Shown: positions 35,633 through 43,917 of the stretch, piece after piece | How positions within the stretch are numbered: position 1 is the first letter of the stretch | How the letters are laid out: each line of letters opens with the position of its first letter | Source of the DNA: Pedobacter cryotolerans | GTDB lineage: Bacteria; Bacteroidota; Bacteroidia; Sphingobacteriales; Sphingobacteriaceae | Direction of reading: 5' to 3' | NCBI RefSeq assembly: GCF_005116475.1 | Contig: NZ_SWBO01000001.1 | Span: forward strand, 310,001 to 374,000 | Length of the DNA: 64,000 nt | Notes under the pieces: model-generated | What the model was told of the DNA's origin: nothing | Seen by the model: the letters and a program-made list of their open reading frames with translations, nothing else | Databases searched by the model: none | Translations under genes and position numbers: made by a program

Positions 35633-35705
35633 CATGGGCCAAAAATTAAAAAAATGACCCACGTTTTTTTGATGTGGACAAAAATTGGCAAAATTGGCCC
35701 ACGTA
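35631..35705 (+). repeat. Right copy of the 75-bp direct repeat flanking the Fic gene
   Basis: Starts AACATGGGCCAAAAATTAAA and ends GGCCCACGTA; its first two bases belong to the Fic stop codon. Aligns without gaps to 34402-34476 with about ten mismatches, all but one half-site preserved. Confidence 0.85.
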
Positions 35706-36035
35706 AATTTTTTTTTGAGGAATGATAAATTAATGTTGAACTAGCAACAAAGTTGATATACAATTAATTTGTAGCTTAGAACTTGCATATAAAAAGAAAC
35801 GCCTCTTTTAAAAAGTGGCGTCGGGCTAGGGATACTATCCCTAACGTTGTTCTTGACTGTAAAGATATAATATTTAATAAATCATTTCTAATTATGGATT
35901 TCAATTATCCTATTTCATTTACAATCCTCGTAAACGAACTAAAGTTCTTTAAATGATGGCAAACCCTTCCTCTCATACCCTAATATTATAAAAGACAATG
36001 AAATTGACCTAAACGAACTCAAAGCCATTGCAGGT
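35706..36035. other. Region between the Fic gene and the methyltransferase reading frame
   Basis: Holds a palindrome TAGGGATACTATCCCTA near 35825 and, at 35894-35956, a 20-codon frame starting MDFNYPISF and ending LVNELKFFK before TGA. In the next frame, open from 35943, comes DGKPFLSYPNIIKDNEIDLN leading directly into the methyltransferase. The two pieces look like one N-terminus broken by a single-base shift near 35950. Confidence 0.55.
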
Positions 36036-37760
36036 TTGCCAATTGACGAAAAGGTAAACGGTTACGGTTTAAATTTTATAGGCAGAAATTTTGCTAGAGC
36101 TAAATATGCCCAAAAGACTGAAAAGGAAGTCCGTCTCAACACCACGTTGAGCAAGAATATTGATACAACAGAAAATTTGGTGCTAAAAGGCGATAATTTA
36201 GATAGTTTAAAAATTTTAAAAAGTCATTATAGTGGTAAAATCAAGTGTATTTATATAGATCCACCTTATAATACAGCTAACGATGAATTTGTTTATCCTG
36301 ACAAATTTGATAAAGAAGAAGCAGAAGTTTTAGGCTTGGCTAACTTGAGCGAAAGCGATTTTGCACGTATGGATTTTAGTTTTAAAACTAAAAAAAGCCA
36401 CAACGGTTGGTTGGCATTTATGTATCCACGGCTTTTATTGGCAAGAGATTTATTGAGTAAAGACGGAGTTATTTTTATAAGTATTGACGACAATGAACAA
36501 GCAAATTTGAAATTACTCTGTGATGAGATTTTTGGAGAAGAGAATTTTATTGGTTCTATAAAGAGACGAGCTGCCCGTAAAAATACTTTTTTGAGTAGCA
36601 AAATTTCAGATATGTGTGATTTAGTGTTTGTTTACAGCAAAACGAATTTATTTACACCCCTTAGTGTTGGAAATGTTATAGATAAAACTCGACCAGTATT
36701 CAATGAAGGGAATAGCGTAGTAATCAGAGAAATAGATATTAACACTGAAGCTAAGGTTAAAGATGGAGTTTATCCAAAAGGTATTTACAAAGCAAGAACG
36801 ATAGAATTTGAATTATTAGAAGATTTAAAAATTGAAAACGGTAGGACCATAAATAAAGTCGAGATTAAAGGTCCATTTAGGGTAAAACAGGATTTAATCA
36901 ATAAAACTATTTATATTACAAGTAATTTTAGTTTAAGACGGCATTTACTGCCTGAAGAATTAGATACGGCTAAATTAATGAGTGATTTATTGGATAATCC
37001 TTCTTGCTACAATGAAAACGGTAGTGATTATTTAAATACCCTTTTTGAATCTCGTGACATATTTAGTAATCCAAAGCCTGTTCCCTTAATAGAATATTTA
37101 ATGAATGCTTGTAGTTCTGTTACAGATACTTACCCAATGATTATATTAGATTTTTTTGCAGGTAGTGGCACTACGGGCGAAGCTGTAATGGAAATGAATA
37201 AAGATGGCGGAAATAGAAAATTTATTCTATGTCAAATTGATGAGCAGTTAAAAAAAGATACGCCTTCATATAAATTTTGCATAGACAACAACTTGCCACC
37301 CGTAATTTCAAGCATCACCATTGAGCGCTTAAATCGAGCAGGAGAAAAAATCGCAAAAGAAGTAGAAGAAGCAAATAGCAAAACTGGATTGTTTGAAGAA
37401 AATAAAAAACAAGTTCCCGATATTGGTTTTAAGGTTTTCGATAGGGTTGAAGCAACAAAATTGAAAGTGGATGAAAAAGGACAAATTTCAATAACTGAAA
37501 ATGAAGCCGATGCCTTAAGTCGCATTTACAATATGATTTTTACCCTTGGTTTAGATGAACCAACACAAGTTCCAGAAATGGTGATAGAAAACCGCATTTA
37601 CAAAATCGGCAATCACTATTACATAACAAACAGTGAGCATATTAACAGTGATGATTATTCAAACGCCATTAAAAACGGCAAAGTATTTATCGACGGCTGG
37701 TCAGCAAGTTTGAATGGCACATTGCAAAATTACAAAGAAGATGTAAAAATTGTGTTTTAA
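36036..37760 (+). CDS. Site-specific adenine DNA methyltransferase (type III Mod-like), probably N-terminally frameshifted
   Basis: Beta-class N6-adenine methyltransferase: catalytic motif IV DPPYN in CIYIDPPYNTANDEF comes first, the target-recognition region is in the middle, and the SAM motif DFFAGSGTTGEAV follows. 574 residues from TTG 36036. The frame is open further upstream to 35943 without ATG, encoding family-like sequence (YPNIIKDNEIDLNELKAIAGLP), so the listed start is only the best available; the true N-terminus appears separated by a one-base shift. No restriction (Res) gene follows: after the stop there is only a six-codon ATG frame (37762-37782) and then hisS. Possibly a decayed or orphan modification gene, acquired by transfer with the Fic gene. 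Confidence 0.8.
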   Translation: MPIDEKVNGYGLNFIGRNFARAKYAQKTEKEVRLNTTLSKNIDTTENLVLKGDNLDSLKILKSHYSGKIKCIYIDPPYNTANDEFVYPDKFDKEEAEVLGLANLSESDFARMDFSFKTKKSHNGWLAFMYPRLLLARDLLSKDGVIFISIDDNEQANLKLLCDEIFGEENFIGSIKRRAARKNTFLSSKISDMCDLVFVYSKTNLFTPLSVGNVIDKTRPVFNEGNSVVIREIDINTEAKVKDGVYPKGIYKARTIEFELLEDLKIENGRTINKVEIKGPFRVKQDLINKTIYITSNFSLRRHLLPEELDTAKLMSDLLDNPSCYNENGSDYLNTLFESRDIFSNPKPVPLIEYLMNACSSVTDTYPMIILDFFAGSGTTGEAVMEMNKDGGNRKFILCQIDEQLKKDTPSYKFCIDNNLPPVISSITIERLNRAGEKIAKEVEEANSKTGLFEENKKQVPDIGFKVFDRVEATKLKVDEKGQISITENEADALSRIYNMIFTLGLDEPTQVPEMVIENRIYKIGNHYYITNSEHINSDDYSNAIKNGKVFIDGWSASLNGTLQNYKEDVKIVF

Positions 37761-37914
37761 CATGAGCGTTTTAGAAAGGTAATAAAACTTGAGATAAGCC
37801 TTGTTTTAGCTAATAAAAAGCTAACTCTATTACCGAATTACTAAACCTTTACAGCAATGACGGGAAACTGGATCACCTTCCTCCTTCAAACCTTTAACCT
37901 TCCGCCTTTTTTTG

Positions 37915-37922
37915 TACTTTTG
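37915..37922 (+). promoter_or_regulatory. Candidate -7 promoter element for hisS
   Basis: TACTTTTG matches TAnnTTTG, ending only 4 bases before the hisS ATG, which would give a leaderless or nearly leaderless mRNA. Confidence 0.45.
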
Positions 37923-37926
37923 CGCC

Positions 37927-39306
37927 ATGTCTATTACCAAGCCAAGTTTACCAAAAGGAACAAGAGATTTTTCGCCAGTAGAAATGGTGAAACGCAATTA
38001 TATTTACGATACCATTAAAACGGTTTTCAGGAAATACGGCTATGCAGAAATACAAACACCAAGCATGGAAAATCTGCAAACCTTGACTGGTAAATATGGT
38101 GATGAAGGCGATAAACTGATTTTTAAGGTCTTGAATTCTGGAGAGTTTTTGAACGAACCAAAAAAGAAATCCTTCGATTTCGTTCAGGATGACAACAGTA
38201 ATAAATTGGTGAGTTTAATCTCCGAAAAAGCCCTCCGTTACGACTTGACCGTTCCTTTTGCTCGATACGTGGTAATGCACCAAAGCGAAATCACTTTTCC
38301 TTTTAAACGGTTTCAAGTGCAACCAGTTTGGCGTGCAGACAGACCACAAAAAGGGCGATACCGCGAGTTTTACCAATGCGATGCTGATGTGGTTGGTTCT
38401 CCATCTTTATTAAACGAGGCAGAGTTTATTTTAATCTATCACGAAGCTTTAACTAATCTAGGTTTAAAAGACTTCGATATTAAAATCAATAACCGTAAAA
38501 TTTTATCTGGCATAGCCGAAATTATTGGTAAACCAGAACTGATTGTAGACATGACAGTGGCTATCGATAAATTAGATAAGATTGGGTTTGAAGGTGTTAC
38601 AAAAGAACTTTTAGAACGTGGTTTCAGCAATGCTGATATAGAAAAACTGGAACCAGTTATTATGTTGAAAGGCTCTAATCTTGAAAAGTTGGAAAGTTTG
38701 AAGAACGTTCTAGCAACATCAGCAATCGGTTTAAAAGGTATTGAAGAGATTGAAACGGTATTCGCCTATGTCTCACATCTTACCTCTCACATCTCAAATC
38801 TACAACTAGATATTACCCTGGCTCGTGGTTTAAATTACTATACTGGCTGTATTTTCGAAGTTAAAACCAATGAAGTTGCCATGGGCAGTATTGGTGGTGG
38901 CGGTAGGTACGACGATTTAACAGGAATGTTCGGATTGAAAGATTTAACTGGTGCTGGGATCTCGTTTGGTGCAGATAGAATTTATGATGTACTAGAAGAA
39001 CTGAATTTATTCCCAAAATCTGCAGCTCAAGGCACAAAGGTTTTAATCAGTAATTTTGATGAAGCGGCAGAATTGTATGCTTTGCCAATTTTACAACAGT
39101 TACGTAAACAAGGTATTGCAGCAGAACTTTATCCTTCATCAGCTAAGCTAAAAAAACAAATGAGTTATGCCGATGGTAAAAACATACCTTATGTAATTTT
39201 AATTGGTGGCGACGAAATGGAAAGTGGTTTGCTAACTTTTAAAAACATGGAAAGCGGCGAGCAAGAGAAGTTGACAATTACAGAGATTATTGCTAGAATA
39301 AGCTAG
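37927..39306 (+). CDS. hisS: Histidine-tRNA ligase
   Basis: Charges tRNA-His. Class II synthetase: motif 1 region [20 protein letters not shown], motif 2 with [20 protein letters not shown], the histidine-specific [19 protein letters not shown] and GGGGRYDDL, motif 3 [13 protein letters not shown], then the anticodon-binding domain. ATG at 37927 fits the family start; an in-frame TTG at 37912 lies within the promoter-like sequence. Two segments look foreign: [10 protein letters not shown] (from 38168-38196) and [12 protein letters not shown] (from 38771-38801), both with the nucleotide text of intergenic repeats. Both lie in loops that vary among HisRS proteins, so the enzyme should still work. 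Confidence 0.94.
   Translation: MSITKPSLPKGTRDFSPVEMVKRNYIYDTIKTVFRKYGYAEIQTPSMENLQTLTGKYGDEGDKLIFKVLNSGEFLNEPKKKSFDFVQDDNSNKLVSLISEKALRYDLTVPFARYVVMHQSEITFPFKRFQVQPVWRADRPQKGRYREFYQCDADVVGSPSLLNEAEFILIYHEALTNLGLKDFDIKINNRKILSGIAEIIGKPELIVDMTVAIDKLDKIGFEGVTKELLERGFSNADIEKLEPVIMLKGSNLEKLESLKNVLATSAIGLKGIEEIETVFAYVSHLTSHISNLQLDITLARGLNYYTGCIFEVKTNEVAMGSIGGGGRYDDLTGMFGLKDLTGAGISFGADRIYDVLEELNLFPKSAAQGTKVLISNFDEAAELYALPILQQLRKQGIAAELYPSSAKLKKQMSYADGKNIPYVILIGGDEMESGLLTFKNMESGEQEKLTITEIIARIS
38168..38196 (+). repeat. Repeat-like insertion inside hisS
   Basis: AATCCTTCGATTTCGTTCAG followed by GATGACAAC, close to the intergenic copies AATCCTTCGACAAGCTTAGG-ATGACAG (34300 region) and GATCCTTCACTGCGTTCTGG-ATGACAA (39372). 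It is read in frame as SFDFVQDDN. Confidence 0.65.
38771..38801 (+). repeat. TCTCACATCT direct repeat inside hisS
   Basis: Two exact copies of TCTCACATCT (38771-38780 and 38785-38794) and a third decayed one (TCTCAAATCT, ends 38801... overlapping), read in frame as [10 protein letters not shown]. Text of this kind is a low-complexity intergenic repeat in Pedobacter-like genomes. Confidence 0.55.
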
Positions 39307-39312
39307 TTTAAT

Positions 39313-39401
39313 TTTTTGTCATTCCGAGGAACAGATTGTCCCGACTTCTCGGGAAGGAATCTCACTTTAAAGATCCTTCACTGCGTTCTGGATGACAAAA
39401 A
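39313..39401. repeat. 89-bp inverted-repeat element after hisS
   Basis: Ends are perfectly inverted (TTTTTGTCAT / ATGACAAAAA). Inside are CCGAGGAACAG, a hairpin TCCCGACTTCTCGGGA and GATCCTTCACTGCGTTCTGG. It is the most complete copy of the repeat family in the window, MITE-like in design but with no transposase. It also may end hisS transcription. Confidence 0.7.
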
Positions 39402-39419
39402 TCGCTCTAACTGGAAAAT

Positions 39420-39887
39420 CTATTTAATCTCCATAAACTTCTGCAAGTTTGCCATTGCAGTAGTTTGTATTTTATTTTTCAGAAAACCTGTCCATCCTAA
39501 CAACAAACCCGTAGTACCCAAAGCTTGTTTTGCCCAAACATAAAAGTTAAAGTCATCGATGTGCTTTACGATTTTACCATTTTCAAATTCAAAATTTGCA
39601 TCAATTTTATTGATTACGTTTTTGCCTGTTGCTGAAAAAGTGTAATAAGCATCCCAATGCGCTTTGCCAGTTTTTTCGTTGGCAGATATTTGTCCAAATT
39701 CAATCCGCATATCCTTGCCTTTTAAAATCAGCATTTGCCACATAGCTTTAACTTGGGCCGAGTTTAAGTTTTTAAAAACAGCATCGCTAAAAGTTGCATG
39801 ATCAGCATAACAAGCTTGCATACCTTTGTAATCCTTGTTTTTAAAACAGGTGTAAAAATGGTTGATCAATTGTTCGTTAGTATTCAT
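39420..39887 (-). CDS. NTF2-like/SnoaL-type protein
   Basis: 155 residues with the cone-shaped NTF2 fold pattern: N-terminal helices (EQLINHFYTCFKNKDYKGM), ACYADHATFSDAVF, and beta strands ending in HIDDFNFYVWAKQALG. Members are isomerases, dehydratases or ligand-binding proteins; no decisive catalytic pair can be assigned. No signal peptide. It is 41 bases downstream of the receiver gene on the same strand and may be co-transcribed. Confidence 0.8.
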   Translation of the reverse strand: MNTNEQLINHFYTCFKNKDYKGMQACYADHATFSDAVFKNLNSAQVKAMWQMLILKGKDMRIEFGQISANEKTGKAHWDAYYTFSATGKNVINKIDANFEFENGKIVKHIDDFNFYVWAKQALGTTGLLLGWTGFLKNKIQTTAMANLQKFMEIK

Positions 39888-39928
39888 AATAAGTTGAATT
39901 TAGCGATACCAATTGATAATTAGAAAAA

Positions 39929-40321
39929 TTAGTAAGTTTTACCAGCAAGAATGCCTTCAATTTTGTCTAAAAGGTCATCAATATCAAAAGGCTTAGCTAA
40001 AAATCCGTTAGGTTTATATTCGCCGTGCTTTATTGTAGCAGCGGTATATTTTGCAGAAATCATTAACACAGGAATATTGGCCGTTTTTTTATTTGTTCTA
40101 ATTTGTGTAAGCAATTCTCTTCCATCGCCATCTGGTAACATGATATCCAAAATCATTAAATCTGGATTAAACGCTTGGATGTGATCCATCATGTCAGCAC
40201 TTTTATTTAAGCCCGAAACTTTATAAGCTTCACTTTGTAGTATTAAAGTTATCACATCTAATATGGCGTGATTGTCTTCAATAACGAGAATGTTTTTATA
40301 GATGGTAGCGTTTTTTGCCAA
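39929..40321 (-). CDS. Single-domain response regulator
   Basis: A 130-residue receiver domain with no output domain. Acidic pocket NILVIEDN near the N-terminus, phosphoacceptor Asp in DLMILDIMLPDGDG (about residue 55), Thr/Ser region VLMISA and Lys in FLAKPFD. Such stand-alone receivers pass phosphate within phosphorelays or act by protein contact. No histidine kinase is adjacent. Confidence 0.9.
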   Translation of the reverse strand: MAKNATIYKNILVIEDNHAILDVITLILQSEAYKVSGLNKSADMMDHIQAFNPDLMILDIMLPDGDGRELLTQIRTNKKTANIPVLMISAKYTAATIKHGEYKPNGFLAKPFDIDDLLDKIEGILAGKTY

Positions 40322-40343
40322 TGTGTTATAACTTTTATTTTTA

Positions 40344-40351
40344 CAAAGATA
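40344..40351 (-). promoter_or_regulatory. Candidate -7 promoter element for the receiver gene
   Basis: Reverse-strand TATCTTTG matches TAnnTTTG, 22 bases before the ATG. No -33 box recognised. Confidence 0.4.
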
Positions 40352-40473
40352 TTTATTGTATTGATATTTAAAACTAAATAATTTATAAGGAATTTACTCG
40401 TAAATTTATGGTGAGCTTTTGTACGCGAACAAATAATTTAATAAAAGGTTTAATATAAAAACAACGATTAATC

Positions 40474-40890
40474 ATGAAAAGAAATGCAACTGCCGTGTGG
40501 AACGGCACCGGAAAAGATGGTAAAGGCACTTTAACTACGCAAAGCACTACGTTAAAAGATACTCAGTATTCTTTTAAAAGCAGATTTGAAGAGGGTGTTG
40601 GCACAAACCCAGAAGAGTTGGTAGCTGCTGCACATGCAGGTTGTTTTAGTATGAAACTAAGTTTCAATATTTCTGCTGAAAATATTACTCCAGAAGAAAT
40701 CAATACTAAAGCAATAGTAGATTTAAATCCAGAAAAGGGAGAAATAGTAGGAATACATTTAGAAGTAAAGGTTAAGGCCGATGGTTTATCAAAAGATAAA
40801 TTTGATGAATTAGTGGCTGATGCAAAGGCCAATTGTCCTATTTCAAAATTGCTGAATGCTGCAATTACTATTGATGCTGAGTTGCTTTAA
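40474..40890 (+). CDS. osmC: OsmC family peroxiredoxin-like protein
   Basis: Organic hydroperoxide detoxification. 138 residues; the two reactive cysteines are in AAHAGCFSM and AKANCPISKLL, at the spacing of OsmC proteins, and the N-terminus RNATAVWNGTGKDGKGTL is typical of OsmC as against Ohr. Acts as a cytosolic dimer. Single gene with its own terminator. Confidence 0.93.
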   Translation: MKRNATAVWNGTGKDGKGTLTTQSTTLKDTQYSFKSRFEEGVGTNPEELVAAAHAGCFSMKLSFNISAENITPEEINTKAIVDLNPEKGEIVGIHLEVKVKADGLSKDKFDELVADAKANCPISKLLNAAITIDAELL

Positions 40891-40906
40891 ATAATATTAA
40901 TTTATT

Positions 40907-40943
40907 TAAAATGCCATTTTATAAATTAGAATGGCATTTTTTA
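40907..40943 (+). terminator. Intrinsic terminator after osmC
   Basis: AAAATGCCATTT / GAATGGCATTTT stem with a 10-base loop and six T. Confidence 0.88.
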
Positions 40944-40981
40944 TTTCACAGTTTTTAACAATTAAGCTACCTAATAATCAT

Positions 40982-40989
40982 TAACTTTG
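40982..40989 (+). promoter_or_regulatory. Candidate -7 promoter element for the alpha/beta hydrolase gene
   Basis: TAACTTTG matches TAnnTTTG, 30 bases before the ATG. No clear -33 box. Confidence 0.45.
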
Positions 40990-41019
40990 GTTTCCATAAG
41001 TATGGAGTAATCAACAATC

Positions 41020-42327
41020 ATGAAGAAAGCCTTTTTATTATTCGCTCTGCTATTTGTAAGTACTTTTGCCTTTTCTCAAAACGTAATCAGTTTATTTGGC
41101 AAGGCTAGCGAATTTTTTAATTATTTAGAAGCAGGTAAGTTTGACACTGCTCATTTGTATTTTGATGAAACTGAGCGGACTAAAATTACCCCAGAAAATC
41201 TTCAAAAACTTTGGATAAGTGTTAAAAGTCAGTTAGGTGATGTAGAGTATATTGATCCTATTCAGAGTAAAATTCAAGGCGAATTTTATGCAGTTACGTT
41301 AGAAGGAAAGTTTGATAGAGATGTGCAAACCTTTGTTTTAATGTTTAACAAAAGCGAAAAAGTTGTGGGTTTGTTTATGCCACCAAAAGCAGTTGGTTAT
41401 ACCAAGCCCTTTTACGTAAATACAGATTTATACACCGAAAGTTCAGTTTACTTGCAATCTCCTGGTCATCAATTAGCTGCAATAGTTACGGTGCCAAAAG
41501 ATGTAACTAATTTCCCGATTGTAGTATTGGTTCATGGTTCTGGCCCGTCTGATATGGATGGAACTGTTGGTCCGAACAAACCCTTAAAAGATATTGCTAC
41601 AGGTTTAGCATCACAAGGTATTGGTTCTGTTCGTTATGTAAAACGTACGGTTATCTATCCGGCAGAATTTGCGAAAGCATTTACAGTTAAAGAAGAAGTA
41701 ATGGATGATGCAGTTGCTGCAGTTGCTTTAGCTAAAACAATTAAGGGTGCTGATGTAAAAAATATTTATTTATTCGGGCATAGTTTGGGTGGTATGTTAG
41801 CGCCACGCATTGCAACTTTAGCTCCTGATTTAAAAGGGATGATTATCGCGGCAGCACCTGCAAGGAAGTTAACCGATATTATTGTAGAGCAGAACAAATA
41901 CATTGTAACTCAGGCTAAAGATACTACAGGCCAGGCTCAAAAATACTTAGACGAAGCGCTCAAGCTTATTGAGCCAAGTAGACTTACTAAATTAGGAACT
42001 ACAATTAAGCCAGATTCTATAATTATCGGTTTACCAGCATCTTATTGGGTAGATTTAAATGCCTATAACCAAGTTGCAACTGCAAAGGCTTCCTTAAAAA
42101 AGGTTTTAGTTATTCAGGGCGGAAACGATTTTCAGGTATCAGAAACTGATTTTAATTTGTGGAAAACAGGTTTGGCTGGAAAAACTAATGCAACGTTTAA
42201 ATTTTATCCAGAGGTTAATCATTTATTGAGCGCTCAATTAGAAAAAGGAAACAGTTCTCAATATCAAACCATGGTAAATGTTGCCGAAAATGTTGTGAAA
42301 GATATTGCCGCTTGGATAAAGCAATAG
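41020..42327 (+). CDS. Secreted alpha/beta hydrolase with N-terminal DUF3887-type domain
   Basis: Signal peptide MKKAFLLFALLFVSTFAFSQ, then a DUF3887-like domain (about 25-120: FFNYLEAGKFDTAHLYFDE ... GEFYAVTLEGKF), then an alpha/beta hydrolase core with oxyanion motif VLVHGSGPSDMDGTVGPN, nucleophile elbow FGHSLGGM (Ser about residue 250), Asp in QGGNDFQV and His in EVNHLLS. 435 residues. Family members are esterases or peptidases; the substrate cannot be named. Transcribed as a single gene. Confidence 0.87.
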   Translation: MKKAFLLFALLFVSTFAFSQNVISLFGKASEFFNYLEAGKFDTAHLYFDETERTKITPENLQKLWISVKSQLGDVEYIDPIQSKIQGEFYAVTLEGKFDRDVQTFVLMFNKSEKVVGLFMPPKAVGYTKPFYVNTDLYTESSVYLQSPGHQLAAIVTVPKDVTNFPIVVLVHGSGPSDMDGTVGPNKPLKDIATGLASQGIGSVRYVKRTVIYPAEFAKAFTVKEEVMDDAVAAVALAKTIKGADVKNIYLFGHSLGGMLAPRIATLAPDLKGMIIAAAPARKLTDIIVEQNKYIVTQAKDTTGQAQKYLDEALKLIEPSRLTKLGTTIKPDSIIIGLPASYWVDLNAYNQVATAKASLKKVLVIQGGNDFQVSETDFNLWKTGLAGKTNATFKFYPEVNHLLSAQLEKGNSSQYQTMVNVAENVVKDIAAWIKQ

Positions 42328-42379
42328 TTAAGTAAAAATTAATAAATAAAGCCTACTTAGATTCTTCCTTTATTAATTG

Positions 42380-42387
42380 TACCTTTG
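42380..42387 (+). promoter_or_regulatory. Candidate -7 promoter element for the DnaJ-KTSC gene
   Basis: TACCTTTG matches TAnnTTTG, 77 bases before the ATG. No -33 box recognised. Confidence 0.4.
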
Positions 42388-42464
42388 CAAAAAATATTTG
42401 TTTCCCTGTTACCTGCTTTAAAATTTTGCAAACGTTTCATAAACAATAACATATCAATACGTTT

Positions 42465-42911
42465 ATGAAGAAAGTTGGAGATTACAGAAAAACATTAGGA
42501 GTTACAAAAGCTACAGAGCTAAAAGAAATCAAAACGATTTACAGAGGCTTAATGAAAGATTGGCATCCTGATAAATTTAGTGCTGATGCTGATAAACATG
42601 CAGAAGCTGAAGAGAAAAGTAAGGAAATTATTGAGGCTTATAACTTTTTGTTAAGCATAGCTCCAGAAACTCTGGAACATGCTAAAGATGAATATATCCA
42701 AACCACAACCTTGTCAAACATTCAAGATTTTCAGTTTAAAGATGCAATTTTAAGAATTGATTTTTTTGATGGTAGTGCTTACGAATATTTTGACGTACCA
42801 AGAGCAATGTACATTAAATTAGTAAATGCAGATTCGCCAGGTAGATTTGCCAGAAGACATATTTTTAATGCTTTCCCTTATCGCAACGTTGCTAAGTTGG
42901 CAATGGCGTAA
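42465..42911 (+). CDS. J-domain protein fused to a KTSC domain
   Basis: Residues about 5-65 form a J domain: DYRKTLGVTKATELKEIKTIYRGLMKDWHPDKF, with the HPD tripeptide that stimulates DnaK. Residues about 85-145 form a KTSC domain (ILRIDFFDGSAYEYFDVPRA...FNAFPYRNVAKL), a small domain linked to RNA-related proteins such as lysyl-tRNA synthetase relatives, from which it takes its name. No zinc finger or substrate-binding domain of classical DnaJ. Possibly directs DnaK to a specific client through KTSC. 148 residues. Confidence 0.88.
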   Translation: MKKVGDYRKTLGVTKATELKEIKTIYRGLMKDWHPDKFSADADKHAEAEEKSKEIIEAYNFLLSIAPETLEHAKDEYIQTTTLSNIQDFQFKDAILRIDFFDGSAYEYFDVPRAMYIKLVNADSPGRFARRHIFNAFPYRNVAKLAMA

Positions 42912-43095
42912 GTTACGTTTAAGGTATTATTTGAATCGATATATAACTTTGACAGACTGATCTCATTATTTAGGTTGGTTTGTCGAAGTTTTTTTATGGT
43001 TTTAACTTTAAAATTTTGTCAAAGTTATGGCCTCTTCTTTTAGTTTAACAAACTTATATCTCACCTGAAAATAGTTTATGAAAGTTTTTTAGGTT

Positions 43096-43917
43096 TTAAC
43101 TATTTAGATAATCTAACCAATTTTTCACCTTAAACTTATAAGCCAAAATTTCAGGCACGTTTTTACTTTCTACCTGTTTCCAGCTTAAAAGTTCATCATT
43201 AAAAATTGCAGGTTCAAAGCCTGAGCTTATGCAAGCTTGGCTGTAAAATGCTTTCCTAGTAGGATGATCTGGCGTTACACCATGGTAAATTTTTCCAAAT
43301 GCTTTTTGATTGATAATCGACTGCGTTAATCCTAAACAATCATCTAAATGAATTAAATTGATTGGTGCATTACCGTTAGCGATATCGGCTTTGCCGGCAA
43401 AATGTTTGGCTAAATTTCTATTTGGCCCAATTAATCCCGCAAAGCGGATAATAGTTGTGGTAAAAGCATTATTAGATAATAAAATAGCCTCTGCTTGTTT
43501 TAATGCAATGCCTGATGGCGTGTTTGGTTGAGGTTCTACCATTTCATCAACTATAAAATTTCCATCTTCGTAAATGCCAGTAGAACTGATTAAAATGATT
43601 TGTTTTACACCTGCCTTTTCTGCAACGGCGGCAATATTTTTAATCTTATCAGGATAAGGTAACTGACCTGAATTTACTTTTGGTGGAATGCTGATGATGA
43701 GTAAATCGCAAGCGAAAAACTCTTCATTAAAATTTTCCTTTTCTGTGTCAACTAAATATGGCTTTACATTTGCATCAACTAAAATGTTAAGTTTAGCCTC
43801 AGTTGTTGTACTTCCTTTTAGGTTATAACCTTGTTTAATTAATGATTTGGCCATCGGTAACCCGTACCAACCGCAACCTAATATGCTAATCGTTTTTATT
43901 TCTGATTGTTGATCCAT
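43096..43917 (-). CDS. NAD(P)-dependent SDR/epimerase-like protein (YeeZ-type)
   Basis: Extended SDR-like Rossmann protein: dinucleotide motif ISILGCGWYGLPMAKSLIKQG (G-x-G-x-x-G) at the N-terminus, IILISSTGIYEDG, and LIHLDDCLGLTQSII. The usual catalytic YxxxK is not obvious, so it may be an atypical member. ATG at 43917 (MDQQSEIK) is preferred; a TTG at 43938 would add 7 residues. 273 residues. Cytoplasmic; substrate unknown. Single gene, divergent from the first DUF2911 gene. Confidence 0.82.
   Translation of the reverse strand: MDQQSEIKTISILGCGWYGLPMAKSLIKQGYNLKGSTTTEAKLNILVDANVKPYLVDTEKENFNEEFFACDLLIISIPPKVNSGQLPYPDKIKNIAAVAEKAGVKQIILISSTGIYEDGNFIVDEMVEPQPNTPSGIALKQAEAILLSNNAFTTTIIRFAGLIGPNRNLAKHFAGKADIANGNAPINLIHLDDCLGLTQSIINQKAFGKIYHGVTPDHPTRKAFYSQACISSGFEPAIFNDELLSWKQVESKNVPEILAYKFKVKNWLDYLNS

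Noticed and set aside
37912..37926. TTG start for hisS 15 bases upstream of the chosen ATG
   Set aside because: It overlaps a TAnnTTTG promoter element and adds residues not expected in the family.
39316..39543. Forward frame of 75 codons after hisS (starts MSFRGTDCPDF)
   Set aside because: It translates the inverted-repeat element and then the reverse strand of the NTF2-like gene; no protein-like features of its own.
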